Of a stretch of DNA of 64,000 bases, positions 1 to 8,974 are shown piece by piece. Both the position numbers and the translations under genes were made by a program. The stretch's first letter is position 1, and every line of letters starts with the position of its first letter. A model generated the notes under the pieces. It saw nothing but the letters and a program-made list of their open reading frames with translations. It ran no database searches and was not told the origin of the DNA. The stretch is from Allopontixanthobacter sediminis. GTDB taxonomy: Bacteria > Pseudomonadota > Alphaproteobacteria > Sphingomonadales > Sphingomonadaceae. Where the stretch lies: assembly GCF_009828115.1 (NCBI RefSeq), contig NZ_WTYL01000003.1, positions 258,501 through 322,500 on the forward strand, read 5' to 3'.

Positions 1-82
1 TCTCATGTTTAAATACTCCCAGTTGTTATTGCCGGCACTTAAGCAGAATTTTTCGGCATTTGGGAGATTTTCTGCGAACGAC

Positions 83-700
83 CTACAGAGCCGGGTTATT
101 GTAGCAATGCCAAGTGAAAATGGCGACCGCGCCGCGGTGTGGGCGCCAGGCTTCGGAAATGGCGCGGGCCTGTTTTTCGCTCGGTCGTTCGGGAAGGCCG
201 AGAATCTTGTGCAGCCCGGCCATGACCGCGAGGTCACCGGCGGGCCAGATATCGGGGCGACCTTCGGCGAACAGCAGATAAATTTCTGCGGACCAGCGGC
301 CGATGCCTTTGATCCTGACCAGTTCCGCGATTGCTTCCTCGTCATCCTCCGGTAGGTTGTCGAGCGGCAACTCGCCGCTGACCACCAATTCACACAGCGA
401 GCGGGCATAGCCCTGCTTTTGCCGCGACAGGCCGCAGGCGCGCAAGGTATCGAAATCCTTGTCCAGCAACACCTTCGGATCCATGTCTTCCCCCAGTTCC
501 GCTTCCAGCTTGCGCCACACTGAGGCAGCGGCTGCAACGCTGACCTGCTGGCCAACGATGGTGCGGAGCAAGGTCTGGTACCCGGTTGGCCGGATCCGCG
601 GTTCGGGATAATCCGCAGCGGCAAGGGCACGTCCGAACGCCGGTTCGATAGCCGCCACATGGTCGATTCCGTGACGGATCTGTTCTGCACTCAATCCCAC
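83..700 (-). CDS. DNA-3-methyladenine glycosylase II (HhH-GPD family)
   Basis: Base-excision repair glycosylase that removes alkylated purines; cytoplasmic, 205 residues. The middle of the protein carries the family signature [12 protein letters not shown], and the helix-hairpin-helix [18 protein letters not shown] is followed by the catalytic-Asp segment AGDLAVMAG. This layout matches the AlkA/MAG superfamily without the N-terminal AlkA extension. The start chosen is the GTG at 700, because GGAGG lies about 9 bases upstream; an open frame continues to 841 but would run into the divergent ferredoxin gene. It is divergent from that gene across a 146-bp gap that must hold both promoters. Family assignment is firm; whether it acts only on 3-methyladenine is not visible. 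Confidence 0.88.
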   Translation of the reverse strand: MGLSAEQIRHGIDHVAAIEPAFGRALAAADYPEPRIRPTGYQTLLRTIVGQQVSVAAAASVWRKLEAELGEDMDPKVLLDKDFDTLRACGLSRQKQGYARSLCELVVSGELPLDNLPEDDEEAIAELVRIKGIGRWSAEIYLLFAEGRPDIWPAGDLAVMAGLHKILGLPERPSEKQARAISEAWRPHRGAVAIFTWHCYNNPAL

Positions 701-846
701 GTTTTCAATCCTCCGTCGGTTCCGGATATCGGCCACATTTGCGTCCCACGCCCGGACAAAGTCAGTATTGCCAAAGCGGCGTCCAGTCCTTAGCTCCCGC
801 CCGGAAGCCGAAAACCAACGGACCAGAACAACAGGAACCACCCATC

Positions 847-1164
847 ATGCCGAAGCTGATCGTCGTCAATCGTGCTGGAGAAGAAACCGCCATCGAAGTC
901 GAAAACGGCCTGACCGTGATGGAGGCAATTCGCGACAACGGGTTCGACGAATTGCTCGCGCTTTGCGGTGGATGTTGTTCCTGCGCGACCTGTCACGTCC
1001 ATGTCGATCCCGAATTCGTCGGCAAGCTGCCGGCATTGTCGGAGGACGAGGACGACCTCCTTGAGAGTTCCGACTATCGCACGGAAAATTCACGCCTCTC
1101 GTGCCAGGTCCCGTTCACTGCCGACCTCGACGGTTTGAGGGTTACGATTGCGCCGGAAGATTGA
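847..1164 (+). CDS. 2Fe-2S ferredoxin, adrenodoxin type
   Basis: Small soluble electron carrier of 105 residues. Cluster ligands are visible as Cys40-x5-Cys46-x2-Cys49 and a distant Cys86 (in RLSCQVPF), the spacing of the vertebrate-adrenodoxin / bacterial FdxB-type family. The acidic stretch around residues 65-76 ([12 protein letters not shown]) resembles the partner-docking face of adrenodoxins. Two further cysteines, 43 and 44, sit inside the cluster loop. The start is the ATG at 847, with AGGA about 11 bases upstream. It could serve cytochrome P450s or Fe-S assembly. No iscS or hscA gene is adjacent, so the partner is unknown. The next gene downstream, after 61 bp, is cysteine synthase. 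Confidence 0.9.
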   Translation: MPKLIVVNRAGEETAIEVENGLTVMEAIRDNGFDELLALCGGCCSCATCHVHVDPEFVGKLPALSEDEDDLLESSDYRTENSRLSCQVPFTADLDGLRVTIAPED

Positions 1165-1225
1165 ATTCTCGGTGCCGAAGTGGAATTGCATTGAAGGCGG
1201 GGCAGGCGCGGCCTAACTCGTGGTG

Positions 1226-2236
1226 ATGACATTTTCCTCGGTAAAATCGGACTCCCTCGAACTGATCGGCAACACGCCGATCGTACTGCTGCAAGGGCCA
1301 AGCGAAGCTGCGGGCTGCGAGATTTGGGGCAAGTGCGAATTTGCCAATCCGGGTGCGTCGGTCAAGGACCGCGCGGCCCTTTATATCGTGCGCGACGCGG
1401 AAGCGCGCGGCGCGCTGCAGCCGGGCGGGACCATTGTCGAAGGCACCGCCGGAAATACCGGGATCGGCATTGCGTTGGTCGCCAACGCGCTGGGTTACCG
1501 CACGATCATCGTGATGCCCGAAACACAAAGCCGCGAAAAGATGGATACCTTGCGTGCGCTTGGCGCGGAACTGGTGCTGGTGCCTGCCGCTCCGTTTTCC
1601 AACCCCGGCCATTTCGTCCACACCTCGCGCCGGCTGGCAGAAGAAACCGAAGGCGCGGTCTGGGCGAACCAGTTCGACAACACCGCCAATCGCAAGGCGC
1701 ACATCGACGGTACGGCGGAGGAGATATGGGCACAGATGGACGGCCGGATCGACGGCTTTACCTGCGCTGCCGGAACCGGGGGCACCATTGCGGGCGTCGG
1801 CATGGGGCTGAAAAGCCATGACGAGAACGTCCTCATCGCGCTGACCGACCCACACGGCGCGGCGCTGTACAACTACTACGCCCACGGCGAGCTCAAGGCC
1901 GAGGGCAGTTCGGTGGCGGAGGGGATTGGGCAGGGCCGGATCACCGCCAATCTCGAAGGTGCACCGATCGACACCCAGTTCCGTATCTCGGACGAGGAAG
2001 GGATGCACTGGGTCGAACGCTTGCTGCAGGACGAAGGTCTGTGCCTTGGCCTTTCTTCCGGGATCAATGTCGCCGGGGCAATTGAACTTGGCCGCCAGCT
2101 GATTGCCGACGGGCGGGAGGATCCCCGCGTCGCAACCATCCTGTGCGATACTGGGTTCCGTTACCTGTCCAGCCTGTACAATGCGGATTGGCTGGAAAGC
2201 AAAGGACTGAAGCCCTTTCCGTGGCTGCGTGATTGA
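1226..2236 (+). CDS. cysK: Cysteine synthase A family PLP enzyme
   Basis: O-acetylserine (thiol)-lyase family enzyme, 336 residues, converting O-acetylserine and sulfide to cysteine with pyridoxal phosphate. The PLP lysine is Lys47 in NPGASVKDRAAL. The phosphate-binding loop appears as EGTAGNTGIG, one residue different from the usual TSGNTG. The SELIGNTP-type N-terminus is present as LELIGNTPIV. Three in-frame starts lie close together (GTG 1220, GTG 1223, ATG 1226). ATG 1226 is chosen because the protein then begins as its relatives do; no clear ribosome-binding site distinguishes them. Its function fits the sulfite-reduction operon at 31.5-35.4 kb. A cystathionine beta-synthase-like activity cannot be excluded from sequence. 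Confidence 0.88.
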   Translation: MTFSSVKSDSLELIGNTPIVLLQGPSEAAGCEIWGKCEFANPGASVKDRAALYIVRDAEARGALQPGGTIVEGTAGNTGIGIALVANALGYRTIIVMPETQSREKMDTLRALGAELVLVPAAPFSNPGHFVHTSRRLAEETEGAVWANQFDNTANRKAHIDGTAEEIWAQMDGRIDGFTCAAGTGGTIAGVGMGLKSHDENVLIALTDPHGAALYNYYAHGELKAEGSSVAEGIGQGRITANLEGAPIDTQFRISDEEGMHWVERLLQDEGLCLGLSSGINVAGAIELGRQLIADGREDPRVATILCDTGFRYLSSLYNADWLESKGLKPFPWLRD

Positions 2237-2268
2237 TTGTCTCGGCGTGCCCGGGTTATAACCCTGCC

Positions 2269-2634
2269 ATGGCGCTGATTTCGATATTCCCCAAGGCGGA
2301 ACCCAAACCGGACAATGCCTCGGACGTTTTCCCAATGCCGGGCGACAACGCCCGTGCAGAATCGGTCCAGAGATTGCAGATCGGCCTGGCCGGCCTCGGC
2401 ATGATGGTCCTGCTGATCGGTCTGGCGCAGGTGGTCTATGACCGCGCCCAGATGTCCGAGGCGGAAACGGTTCCCGCCGCTGCGGCGACAGTCGCACCAA
2501 AAGAAGCCGAGCCGGTCCAAAGCGATCCCCTGGCCGAAGCCGGGGTAGTACCCGACCTCCCGAGCGAACCGGTCAGCCAACCCACCCAGGAACCGGCGAT
2601 CATGCCGGAGCAGGGCAATGCCCAGCGACCCTGA
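2269..2634 (+). CDS. Hypothetical single-pass membrane protein
   Basis: Unrecognised protein of 121 residues. There is a short polar N-terminus, one hydrophobic segment at about residues 36-56 (GLAGLGMMVLLIGLAQVV), and then a Pro/Glu/Ala-rich, low-complexity tail to the end. The ATG at 2269 is used because an upstream TTG (2233) would overlap the cysK stop and lacks a ribosome-binding site. Its end overlaps the start of the next membrane protein by 17 bp, so the two are probably translated together. The composition suggests a small anchor with a periplasmic or cytoplasmic disordered tail; no function can be given. Confidence 0.7.
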   Translation: MALISIFPKAEPKPDNASDVFPMPGDNARAESVQRLQIGLAGLGMMVLLIGLAQVVYDRAQMSEAETVPAAAATVAPKEAEPVQSDPLAEAGVVPDLPSEPVSQPTQEPAIMPEQGNAQRP

Positions 2635-3424
2635 CAGCCCGCCTTCGGGCAAGACTGACGGCACGCGCCTGACTGTCCAGCGCCGCTTCGCCGCGGCTAT
2701 CGCCCTGACATTCCTTGTCGCAGGGCTGGGCGCACGGGCTTTATCTTCGCCGACCGAACGCCGCTCGCTCGCCTTGATGGGCACCCTGCCGATCTATTGG
2801 GGCGAGGCAGCCGGGGTCGAAGAACTGATCGCTGGTGATGCCCCGCCGCATTGGGCCCGCGGTGCGTTGGAAAAGGAATACGAACTCGTTCCGCTCGATA
2901 CCTTGGCCGGACTCCAGGGGCTTGCCTCTCCCGGAGCACCAGAGCGCATGATGCTTGCCCAGCCGCGCCCCTTGTCCGGCGCGGAGAATGTCGCGCTGGA
3001 TGGCTGGGTACGGGACGGCGGCCAGCTTTTGCTGTTTGCCGATCCTATGCTGACCGGCCACTCGCGATTTTCAGTCGGAGACCGCCGCAGGCCTCAGGAT
3101 GTTATCCTGCTTTCCCCGATCCTTTCGCGCTGGGGTTTGGAATTGCAGTTCGATGACCAGCAGGACGAGAGTGAACGGACGGTGCAGTTCGGTGACATAC
3201 CGTTGCCGACGCGCCTCGCAGGCAGCTTCCGGATTGCCGCAACCTCGCCCGGAGCACCTGCCGATTGCACCCTGGAAGCTGGCGGCTTGGTCGCGGATTG
3301 CGTCATTGGAGAAGGGCGCGCACTGATTGTCGCCGACGCCGCGGTTCTGGAGCAGGACGGTGACCAAGCCGTACGCGAATCCGCTTTAGAATCGCTGACC
3401 GGTCGCGCATTTCCCGACCGCTGA
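2618..3424 (+). CDS. Membrane-anchored GldG/DUF4350-like protein
   Basis: 268 residues. One N-terminal hydrophobic segment at about 22-42 is followed by an extracytoplasmic domain. The run LAQPRPLSGAENVALDGWV, then GGQLLLFADPML and RRPQDVILLSPIL, resembles the Rossmann-like domain of GldG/DUF4350 proteins, which are often substrate-side partners of ABC transporters. No ABC ATPase or permease gene is next to it here, so the assignment is only to a fold family. It overlaps the preceding small membrane protein by 17 bp and is the last gene before the dcw leader. It may act in the envelope; the specific role is unknown. Confidence 0.65.
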   Translation: MPSDPDSPPSGKTDGTRLTVQRRFAAAIALTFLVAGLGARALSSPTERRSLALMGTLPIYWGEAAGVEELIAGDAPPHWARGALEKEYELVPLDTLAGLQGLASPGAPERMMLAQPRPLSGAENVALDGWVRDGGQLLLFADPMLTGHSRFSVGDRRRPQDVILLSPILSRWGLELQFDDQQDESERTVQFGDIPLPTRLAGSFRIAATSPGAPADCTLEAGGLVADCVIGEGRALIVADAAVLEQDGDQAVRESALESLTGRAFPDR

Positions 3425-3789
3425 TTCCGGATCGGGGATAATACGGGAAACGAATCCTCCATCCTCCGAGTCTCTCTCGCACGCCACCTGAAATGTCGGA
3501 AAACTCACGGTATTTCGGGGCCGATCCAATGCCCTTAACCAGAAAAATTGTCGAAATTAAGATCATAAATTCAGATAGATACCGTGTTATCCCGTAAAAA
3601 ACCCTAATTTTCCCTTCCATCGACCTCGCGCCCGCGTTAATACCATTGCTCATCGGACAAATCGTCTCGTGCGCGCCGTGCAATTGCAGGGTGGCCACCC
3701 GTAATTGCGTGCGGGTGGGAGCGGAGAAGGCGTGTCTGCAAATGGGGTCCTCGGCGCGAAGAGGGCTCCCAGAGCGGGGAAATGGGGAA
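3425..3789 (+). promoter_or_regulatory. Leader/promoter region of the dcw cluster
   Basis: This 365-bp non-coding gap precedes mraZ. It contains three GANTC sites within 50 bp (3423-3427, where the first overlaps the previous stop region, 3452-3456 and 3468-3472). An AT-rich block at about 3530-3615 is unlike the surrounding GC-rich DNA and includes TTAACCA at 3535-3541. A GC-rich stretch leads to mraZ. The AT-rich block is the most likely promoter location, but no -35/-10 pair stands out. The canonical 10-bp-phased TGGG repeats bound by MraZ in E. coli are not seen. The mraZ frame is open back to 3646; that extension is taken to be leader. Confidence 0.5.
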
Positions 3790-4290
3790 GTGTCAGGCGC
3801 GGATTTCGGAGGGTATAATGGACAGGCTTATTCGCCAGTAGGCGATAAGGACCGGTTCGTGCTGCCTCCGCAATTCCGCAACGCCGTCAAGGAATCTTCC
3901 AACGGTCGGATGCTCTGCCTGGTCAAGCACCAGAAGCTCAAATGTCTCGTCGGCTTCGGGCAGTCCCGCCACGCGGAACTGGAAGCACAACTCGACCGCG
4001 AAGAAGAAGTCGCCATCCGAGTTGGCCGCGATTTCGACCGTGATACCCGTGCATCGCAATTGTTCGGCTATGTCACGATCCCGTTCGACGACAGCGGCCG
4101 CTTCGTGATGCCCGATCACATTCGCACGCTGGCGAACATCGAGGACGGTTTGTTCTTCAACGGTGCCGGCCGTTTCTTCACCATCTGGAACCCTGCGGAA
4201 CTCGCCCGGATGGACGATGAATGGATTGGCGCTAAAGCCGCCTGCGACAGCCTGATCGCCGAAGCGCAGACCAAGGGACGCGGCAAATGA
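3790..4290 (+). CDS. mraZ: Transcriptional regulator MraZ
   Basis: First gene of the division and cell wall cluster; a DNA-binding protein related to AbrB/SpoVT that in other bacteria represses its own dcw promoter. 166 residues with the expected two repeats: [12 protein letters not shown] near residues 19-30 and [14 protein letters not shown] at 99-112. The start is the GTG at 3790, giving [16 protein letters not shown], the usual alphaproteobacterial N-terminus, with GGGGA about 10 bases upstream. The stop overlaps the rsmH start by 4 bp. The MraZ target here is not evident, since the leader lacks the classical repeat array. Confidence 0.93.
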   Translation: MSGADFGGYNGQAYSPVGDKDRFVLPPQFRNAVKESSNGRMLCLVKHQKLKCLVGFGQSRHAELEAQLDREEEVAIRVGRDFDRDTRASQLFGYVTIPFDDSGRFVMPDHIRTLANIEDGLFFNGAGRFFTIWNPAELARMDDEWIGAKAACDSLIAEAQTKGRGK

Positions 4291-5237
4291 GCGGCGCTGG
4301 CCCCACTTCACCCCATGTCCCCGTGTTGATGCAGGAATGCGTTGCGGCCTTGGCCCCGGCGCCCGGTGACGTGATTGTCGATGCGACCTTCGGCGCGGGC
4401 GGATACAGCCGGATGCTGCTGGATGCGGGCGCGACGGTGCACGCGTTCGACCGCGATCCGGATGCAATTTCCGCTGGCAGCAAATGGCCCGAAACCCGGG
4501 AAGACCCGCCGCGGCTGGTACTGCACGAACGCCGTTTTTCCGAAATGGCCGAAGCGCTGGCCGAAGTTGGCGTCGAGCAGGTTGACGGTGTCGCGATGGA
4601 TATCGGCGTATCTTCCATGCAGCTCGACCAGGCGGAGCGGGGTTTTGCCTTTTCGCAGGATGGGCCGCTCGACATGCGCATGTCGCAGGACGGCATGAGT
4701 GCCGCCGATTTCCTCAACACCGCCAGCGACGAAGCAATTGCCAACGTCCTTTATCTCTATGGCGAAGAGCGCCAGTCCCGCCGCGTTGCCCGGGCCATCG
4801 TGGCAGCGCGCCCGCTGGCGACGACCGGTGAACTCGCCCGAGTGGTACGTAGCGCGCTCGGCTATCACCCCGGTGCGCCGAAGGATCCCGCTACGCGCAG
4901 TTTTCAGGCCATTCGCATCCATGTGAATGCGGAACTCGACGAATTGACCGGCGGTCTTTCCGCGGCCGAAAAGGTTTTGCGCGAAGGTGGCAGACTAGCT
5001 GTCGTCAGCTTTCACAGCCTGGAAGACCGTATCGTGAAACGTTACCTGCGCGATGCGTCCGCCACCGGCGGCGGTTCACGGCACATGCCCGAAGCAGAAC
5101 CGAAACCCGCGATCTTCACGGAAGTTTCGAAGGCAATTCGCCCGTCCGCACGGGAAGTTAATGATAATCCGCGCGCTCGTTCGGCAACATTGCGTCATGC
5201 CGTCCGCACAGCAGCGCCGGCGAGGGAGGCCGCATGA
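4287..5237 (+). CDS. rsmH: 16S rRNA m4C1402 methyltransferase RsmH (MraW)
   Basis: S-adenosylmethionine-dependent N4-methylation of C1402 in 16S rRNA. 316 residues, the normal length. The SAM site is [10 protein letters not shown] (residues 32-41). The family motifs [11 protein letters not shown] and [14 protein letters not shown] follow, with [13 protein letters not shown] toward the C-terminus. The start overlaps mraZ by 4 bp and the end overlaps ftsL by 4 bp. The C-terminus is basic ([15 protein letters not shown]), consistent with rRNA binding. This placement directly after mraZ is the standard dcw order. Confidence 0.96.
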   Translation: MSGAGPTSPHVPVLMQECVAALAPAPGDVIVDATFGAGGYSRMLLDAGATVHAFDRDPDAISAGSKWPETREDPPRLVLHERRFSEMAEALAEVGVEQVDGVAMDIGVSSMQLDQAERGFAFSQDGPLDMRMSQDGMSAADFLNTASDEAIANVLYLYGEERQSRRVARAIVAARPLATTGELARVVRSALGYHPGAPKDPATRSFQAIRIHVNAELDELTGGLSAAEKVLREGGRLAVVSFHSLEDRIVKRYLRDASATGGGSRHMPEAEPKPAIFTEVSKAIRPSAREVNDNPRARSATLRHAVRTAAPAREAA

Positions 5238-5749
5238 TGCCCTATGGTAGCCGCCTTCGTCAGACCGGCTGGATCGTATTGCTCGCCCTGTGTGCAGCAG
5301 TGTTCCTGGTGCTGACCTTCCATGTCAATTCGGTAAAGAACAAGGTGCATCTGGCAGAGCGCACGATCATTGCGCTCGAGCTTGAGAAGCAAACGCTCGA
5401 AATCGAGTTCGAAGCGCGCGCAAACCAGCAGCAATTGGCCAATTGGAACAAGATCGATTTCGGTTACGATGCGCCGAAGGCCAACCAGTATCTCGACAGT
5501 CCGCGTCAACTCGCGGCACTGGGGCTTGCGCGCGGTCCGGGCGCACCGGAACCCATCCGTGTAGCGCGGGCCGAGACTGAAGACGAAACGACGCTGATCT
5601 CGATGGTTTCACCGCTGACCGGGACGTCGGACGATCAGGAGCAGAGCTCCAGATCGGACCGCAGCAACCGGTCTTCCGGCCAGTCACTCGCCGACCGATT
5701 ATCACGCAGTTCGGGTTTCAGCGGCCAAATCGCACAGGTGACCGAATGA
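5234..5749 (+). CDS. ftsL: Cell division protein FtsL-like
   Basis: Bitopic inner-membrane protein of the divisome core, 171 residues. A transmembrane helix spans about residues 11-29 ([18 protein letters not shown]). It is followed by a heptad-like coiled-coil region ([20 protein letters not shown]) up to about residue 65, as in FtsL. The C-terminal third is Ser/Asp/Arg-rich and looks disordered. That makes it longer than the roughly 120-residue enterobacterial FtsL; alphaproteobacterial homologues are often extended. The sequence is weakly conserved, so position between rsmH and ftsI is the main support. In other bacteria it would pair with FtsB and FtsQ to activate FtsWI. Confidence 0.82.
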   Translation: MMPYGSRLRQTGWIVLLALCAAVFLVLTFHVNSVKNKVHLAERTIIALELEKQTLEIEFEARANQQQLANWNKIDFGYDAPKANQYLDSPRQLAALGLARGPGAPEPIRVARAETEDETTLISMVSPLTGTSDDQEQSSRSDRSNRSSGQSLADRLSRSSGFSGQIAQVTE

Positions 5750-7470
5750 CCACAATGCTAGCCAGCACCGCCGTATCGTCGGGCCGCGTCCGTTTCGTAA
5801 GCCTTCGCCAGCATTCACTCGATGTCGCGCGGCTCCGGGTACTATGGCTGGCCATGCTGTTTGCGCTGGTCGCAGCGGCGGCGATCGTCCGGATTGTCCA
5901 GGTCGGAATGGGCGGCAGCGGGCCGCGGATGACAACCCTGTCCGAAGCCTTGCTACCTGACCGCGGTGAAATCACCGACCGCAATGGCGCTCCGCTCGCC
6001 CGGGCATCATCGGGCTTTGCGCTGTGGTTCAACCCCAAGGCCTTGGGCGATCCGGCCAATCCGCTGGTCCGCTCGCCTGTGGATGTCGCGGCACGGCTGA
6101 AAGCGATCTTTCCGGATCTGAACCAGGCGGATGTCGCTGACAAGCTGGCATCGGGCAAGGCCGGGTACCTGCGGCGCCGAATTCTGGGCGAAGACGCGGA
6201 CCTCGTGCAGCGAATTGGCGAGCTGGCACTGGAAATGCCGCCCGAGAGCGACCGTATCTATCCGCAGGGCTCGATGGGGGCGCATGTTCTGGGCTATGTC
6301 GATTCCGCCGGTAACGGCAAGGTCGGAATGGAGCAGGTCCTAAACGACCATCTCAACAATCCCCTCACGCGGGGCGATCCGGTGGCACTGTCGATCGACT
6401 TGCGAGTTCAGGGCGCGCTGGAAGATGAACTCCGCCGCGGAATGTTGTCCACCAACGCGATGGGCGCGGCCGGCATCGTGCTCGATGTCGACACCGGCGA
6501 AGTTATGGCACTGGCATCGTTGCCGGAATTCGATCCGAACAAGATCGATGCCGCGGGCGTCAATCTGATGTTCAATCGGGTAACCAACCAGGTTTATGAA
6601 CTCGGCTCGACCTTCAAGCCGATTACTATTGCGTCGGCAATCGATGCGGGCGTGGTCCGCGATTTCGGCAAGCGCTATCAGGCAAACCAACCGATCAAGG
6701 TCGGGCGTTTCTCGATCAAGGACAGCCATCCACTTGGAGCATCGCTGAACGTCCCGGAAGCCTTGATCCATTCTTCCAATATCGTGACCGCAGAAATCGC
6801 CGACGAACTGGGCGCTAAGCGCTTACGCCAGACGATGATCGACCTCGGCATGAACGAGCGGCCCTATATCGAACTGCCGGCCAAGGGATTTCCGATCTGG
6901 CCGGGCGACAATTGGCCGCGCCTGCGCAACATGACCGTCAGCTACGGGCACGGTATCGCCGTGACCCCGCTCCATCTCGCCAGCGCTTACGCCGCGATGG
7001 TCAACGGAGGCATCTGGCGTCCCGCGACCTTGCGTAAACTCGAAGCGGGCGAAGCGCCCAAGGGCCGCCGCGTATTCAAGGCTTCGACCAGCTACCGGAT
7101 GCGCCAGCTTCTCCGGATGATCGCGGTCTACGGGACGGGCAAGAACGCCGACGCGCCCGGGTTCCGCGTCGGCGGCAAGACCGGCAGCGCGGAAAAGCCT
7201 GGCAAGGGCGGTTACCGCGAATCCTCGCTTGTCTCGACCTTTGCCGCCGCCTTCCCGATGGACAACCCGCGCTATGTGATCATCGCGATGCTCGACGAAC
7301 CCAAGGGCACGACCGCGAGCTCGTTCCAGCGCACTGCGGCATGGAATGCAGCGCCTGTTGTTGGCCGTCTGGTGCCGCGCATCGGCCCGGTGCTGGGTGT
7401 CCGCCCGGACGATCAAGCGGATGTCGATATCAGCGACCTGCGTCCCTTGATCCAGAGCGCGATCAAATGA
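5746..7470 (+). CDS. ftsI: Peptidoglycan D,D-transpeptidase FtsI (PBP3)
   Basis: Septal class B penicillin-binding protein, 574 residues, that cross-links new peptidoglycan at the division site. One N-terminal membrane helix lies at about 32-52. The dimerisation/pedestal domain contains RGEITDRNGAPLA. The transpeptidase domain has the three penicillin-binding motifs: Ser288-Thr-Phe-Lys291, Ser343-Ser-Asn345 and Lys478-Thr-Gly480. All catalytic residues are intact. The gene overlaps ftsL by 4 bp and is separated from murE by 10 bp. It works with FtsW, encoded later in the same cluster. Confidence 0.96.
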   Translation: MTTMLASTAVSSGRVRFVSLRQHSLDVARLRVLWLAMLFALVAAAAIVRIVQVGMGGSGPRMTTLSEALLPDRGEITDRNGAPLARASSGFALWFNPKALGDPANPLVRSPVDVAARLKAIFPDLNQADVADKLASGKAGYLRRRILGEDADLVQRIGELALEMPPESDRIYPQGSMGAHVLGYVDSAGNGKVGMEQVLNDHLNNPLTRGDPVALSIDLRVQGALEDELRRGMLSTNAMGAAGIVLDVDTGEVMALASLPEFDPNKIDAAGVNLMFNRVTNQVYELGSTFKPITIASAIDAGVVRDFGKRYQANQPIKVGRFSIKDSHPLGASLNVPEALIHSSNIVTAEIADELGAKRLRQTMIDLGMNERPYIELPAKGFPIWPGDNWPRLRNMTVSYGHGIAVTPLHLASAYAAMVNGGIWRPATLRKLEAGEAPKGRRVFKASTSYRMRQLLRMIAVYGTGKNADAPGFRVGGKTGSAEKPGKGGYRESSLVSTFAAAFPMDNPRYVIIAMLDEPKGTTASSFQRTAAWNAAPVVGRLVPRIGPVLGVRPDDQADVDISDLRPLIQSAIK

Positions 7471-7480
7471 GCATGGCCCG

Positions 7481-8974
7481 ATGAAGCTGGGCCAGCTTGC
7501 CAGCGGTGCGGGCCTCACCCTTTCCGAAGGTGCGGATCTTGACGTGACGGGCTTTGCAATCGACCACCGCAAAGTCGCGCCGGGCACGGTCTTCGGTGCA
7601 TTCCAAGGCGCAATCGTCAACGGCGAAGACTTCATTCCGGCAGCGATCGCTGCGGGCGCAGCGGCTATCGTGGCGCGGCCGGATGCAAGTGTGGACGGCG
7701 CGGTCCACATTGCTTCCGAAGTTCCTCGGCGGACATTTGCTGCGCTGGCCGCCCGGTATTTTCGCCCCGTTCCCGCCACGATCGTCGCGGTAACCGGTAC
7801 CAACGGCAAGACGTCCTGCGTCGAAATGACCCGCCAATTGTGGCGCGTGTCGGGCCACCGGGCGGCGTCGATCGGAACGCTCGGGGTGACGACGCCCGAC
7901 GAAAGCGTCTCGACCGGATTGACCACGCCCGACATCGTGACCTTTCTTGCGAACATGTCCGGACTTGCTCGTGAGGGCGTGACCCATGTCGCTTACGAGG
8001 CATCGAGCCACGGTCTGTCCCAGTTCCGCAATGAAGGGCTCAAGGTTGCTGCGGCGGCGTTCACCAACTTTAGCCGCGACCATCTCGATTATCATGCGAC
8101 AATGGAAGAGTATTTCGCCGCCAAGATGCGCCTGTTCGATGAAGTCGTTGCGGACGAAGCTACCGCGGTAATCTGGACCGGTGGGGGTGAGAAAAGCGAC
8201 CCATGGAGCGCAAAGGCGAGGGAACATGCCCGCAAGCGGGGCCTGCGGACATTCGCGGTGGGCGAACGGGAAGCCGGCGATGCCGATTCCATCCAGCTGC
8301 TATCCCGCACGCCGACTCAATTGGGGCAAAGCCTCGAAATCATCCATGCCGGAAAAGCACGTCGGGTGAACCTGCCGCTGATCGGTGCTTACCAGGCGCA
8401 GAATGCACTCGTTTCCGCTGCCCTCGTGCTCGCAACAGGCGGCGATCCCGGGGCAGTGTTCGACGGCCTGTCCAGGCTCCAGCCGGTGCGCGGGCGCCTG
8501 GAGCGTGCGGCAATCACGCACACCGGCGCGCCGGTCTATGTCGATTACGCCCATACCGCGGATGCGCTCGACGCCGCGATCGCGGCACTCCGGCAGCACG
8601 TCAAAGGCCGGCTGGTCACAGTTTTTGGTGCCGGAGGAGACCGCGATCAAGGTAAGCGGTCCGAAATGGGGTGGGTGGCCGCGGAGAAATCCGACGCGGT
8701 TATCGTGACCGATGACAACCCCCGCAGCGAAGATCCCGCGGCGATACGCGCGGAAATCCTGCGCGATGCTGCCGGTGCTGTGGAAATCGGCGATCGGCGG
8801 GAAGCAATTTTTGCCGCAATAGCCCAGGCGGGACCGGACGACATCGTTCTGATCGCGGGCAAGGGACATGAACAGGGCCAGGTTACCGGCTCGGGAGAAA
8901 CCATGCGGATATTGCCGTTCGACGACGTAACGATTGCCCGGGAAGCCGCCGCGGCCAAGGGGAAATTGTCATGA
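7481..8974 (+). CDS. murE: UDP-MurNAc-tripeptide synthetase MurE (meso-DAP adding)
   Basis: Cytoplasmic ligase that adds the third stem-peptide residue to UDP-MurNAc-L-Ala-D-Glu. 497 residues; ATP loop GTNGKT at 106-111. The substrate-selecting motif is DNPR at residues 412-415, which in characterised MurE enzymes marks meso-diaminopimelate rather than lysine. This agrees with the diaminopimelate decarboxylase gene at 55.6-56.9 kb and indicates DAP-type peptidoglycan. The start ATG at 7481 lies 10 bp after ftsI; the end overlaps murF by 4 bp. Confidence 0.96.
   Translation: MKLGQLASGAGLTLSEGADLDVTGFAIDHRKVAPGTVFGAFQGAIVNGEDFIPAAIAAGAAAIVARPDASVDGAVHIASEVPRRTFAALAARYFRPVPATIVAVTGTNGKTSCVEMTRQLWRVSGHRAASIGTLGVTTPDESVSTGLTTPDIVTFLANMSGLAREGVTHVAYEASSHGLSQFRNEGLKVAAAAFTNFSRDHLDYHATMEEYFAAKMRLFDEVVADEATAVIWTGGGEKSDPWSAKAREHARKRGLRTFAVGEREAGDADSIQLLSRTPTQLGQSLEIIHAGKARRVNLPLIGAYQAQNALVSAALVLATGGDPGAVFDGLSRLQPVRGRLERAAITHTGAPVYVDYAHTADALDAAIAALRQHVKGRLVTVFGAGGDRDQGKRSEMGWVAAEKSDAVIVTDDNPRSEDPAAIRAEILRDAAGAVEIGDRREAIFAAIAQAGPDDIVLIAGKGHEQGQVTGSGETMRILPFDDVTIAREAAAAKGKLS

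Noticed and set aside
1142-2500. Long open frame (about 450 codons) antisense to cysteine synthase
   Set aside because: Typical of GC-rich coding DNA read in the opposite strand; no domain, and cysK is complete on the plus strand.
3646-3789. In-frame extension of mraZ by 48 codons
   Set aside because: The encoded extension is Cys/Arg-rich and unlike MraZ, while the GTG at 3790 gives the usual N-terminus and has a ribosome-binding site.
3661-3790. MraZ-box array before mraZ
   Set aside because: GTGGG/TGGGG words occur at 3691, 3715, 3743 and 3783, but not with the regular 10-bp phasing of known arrays.
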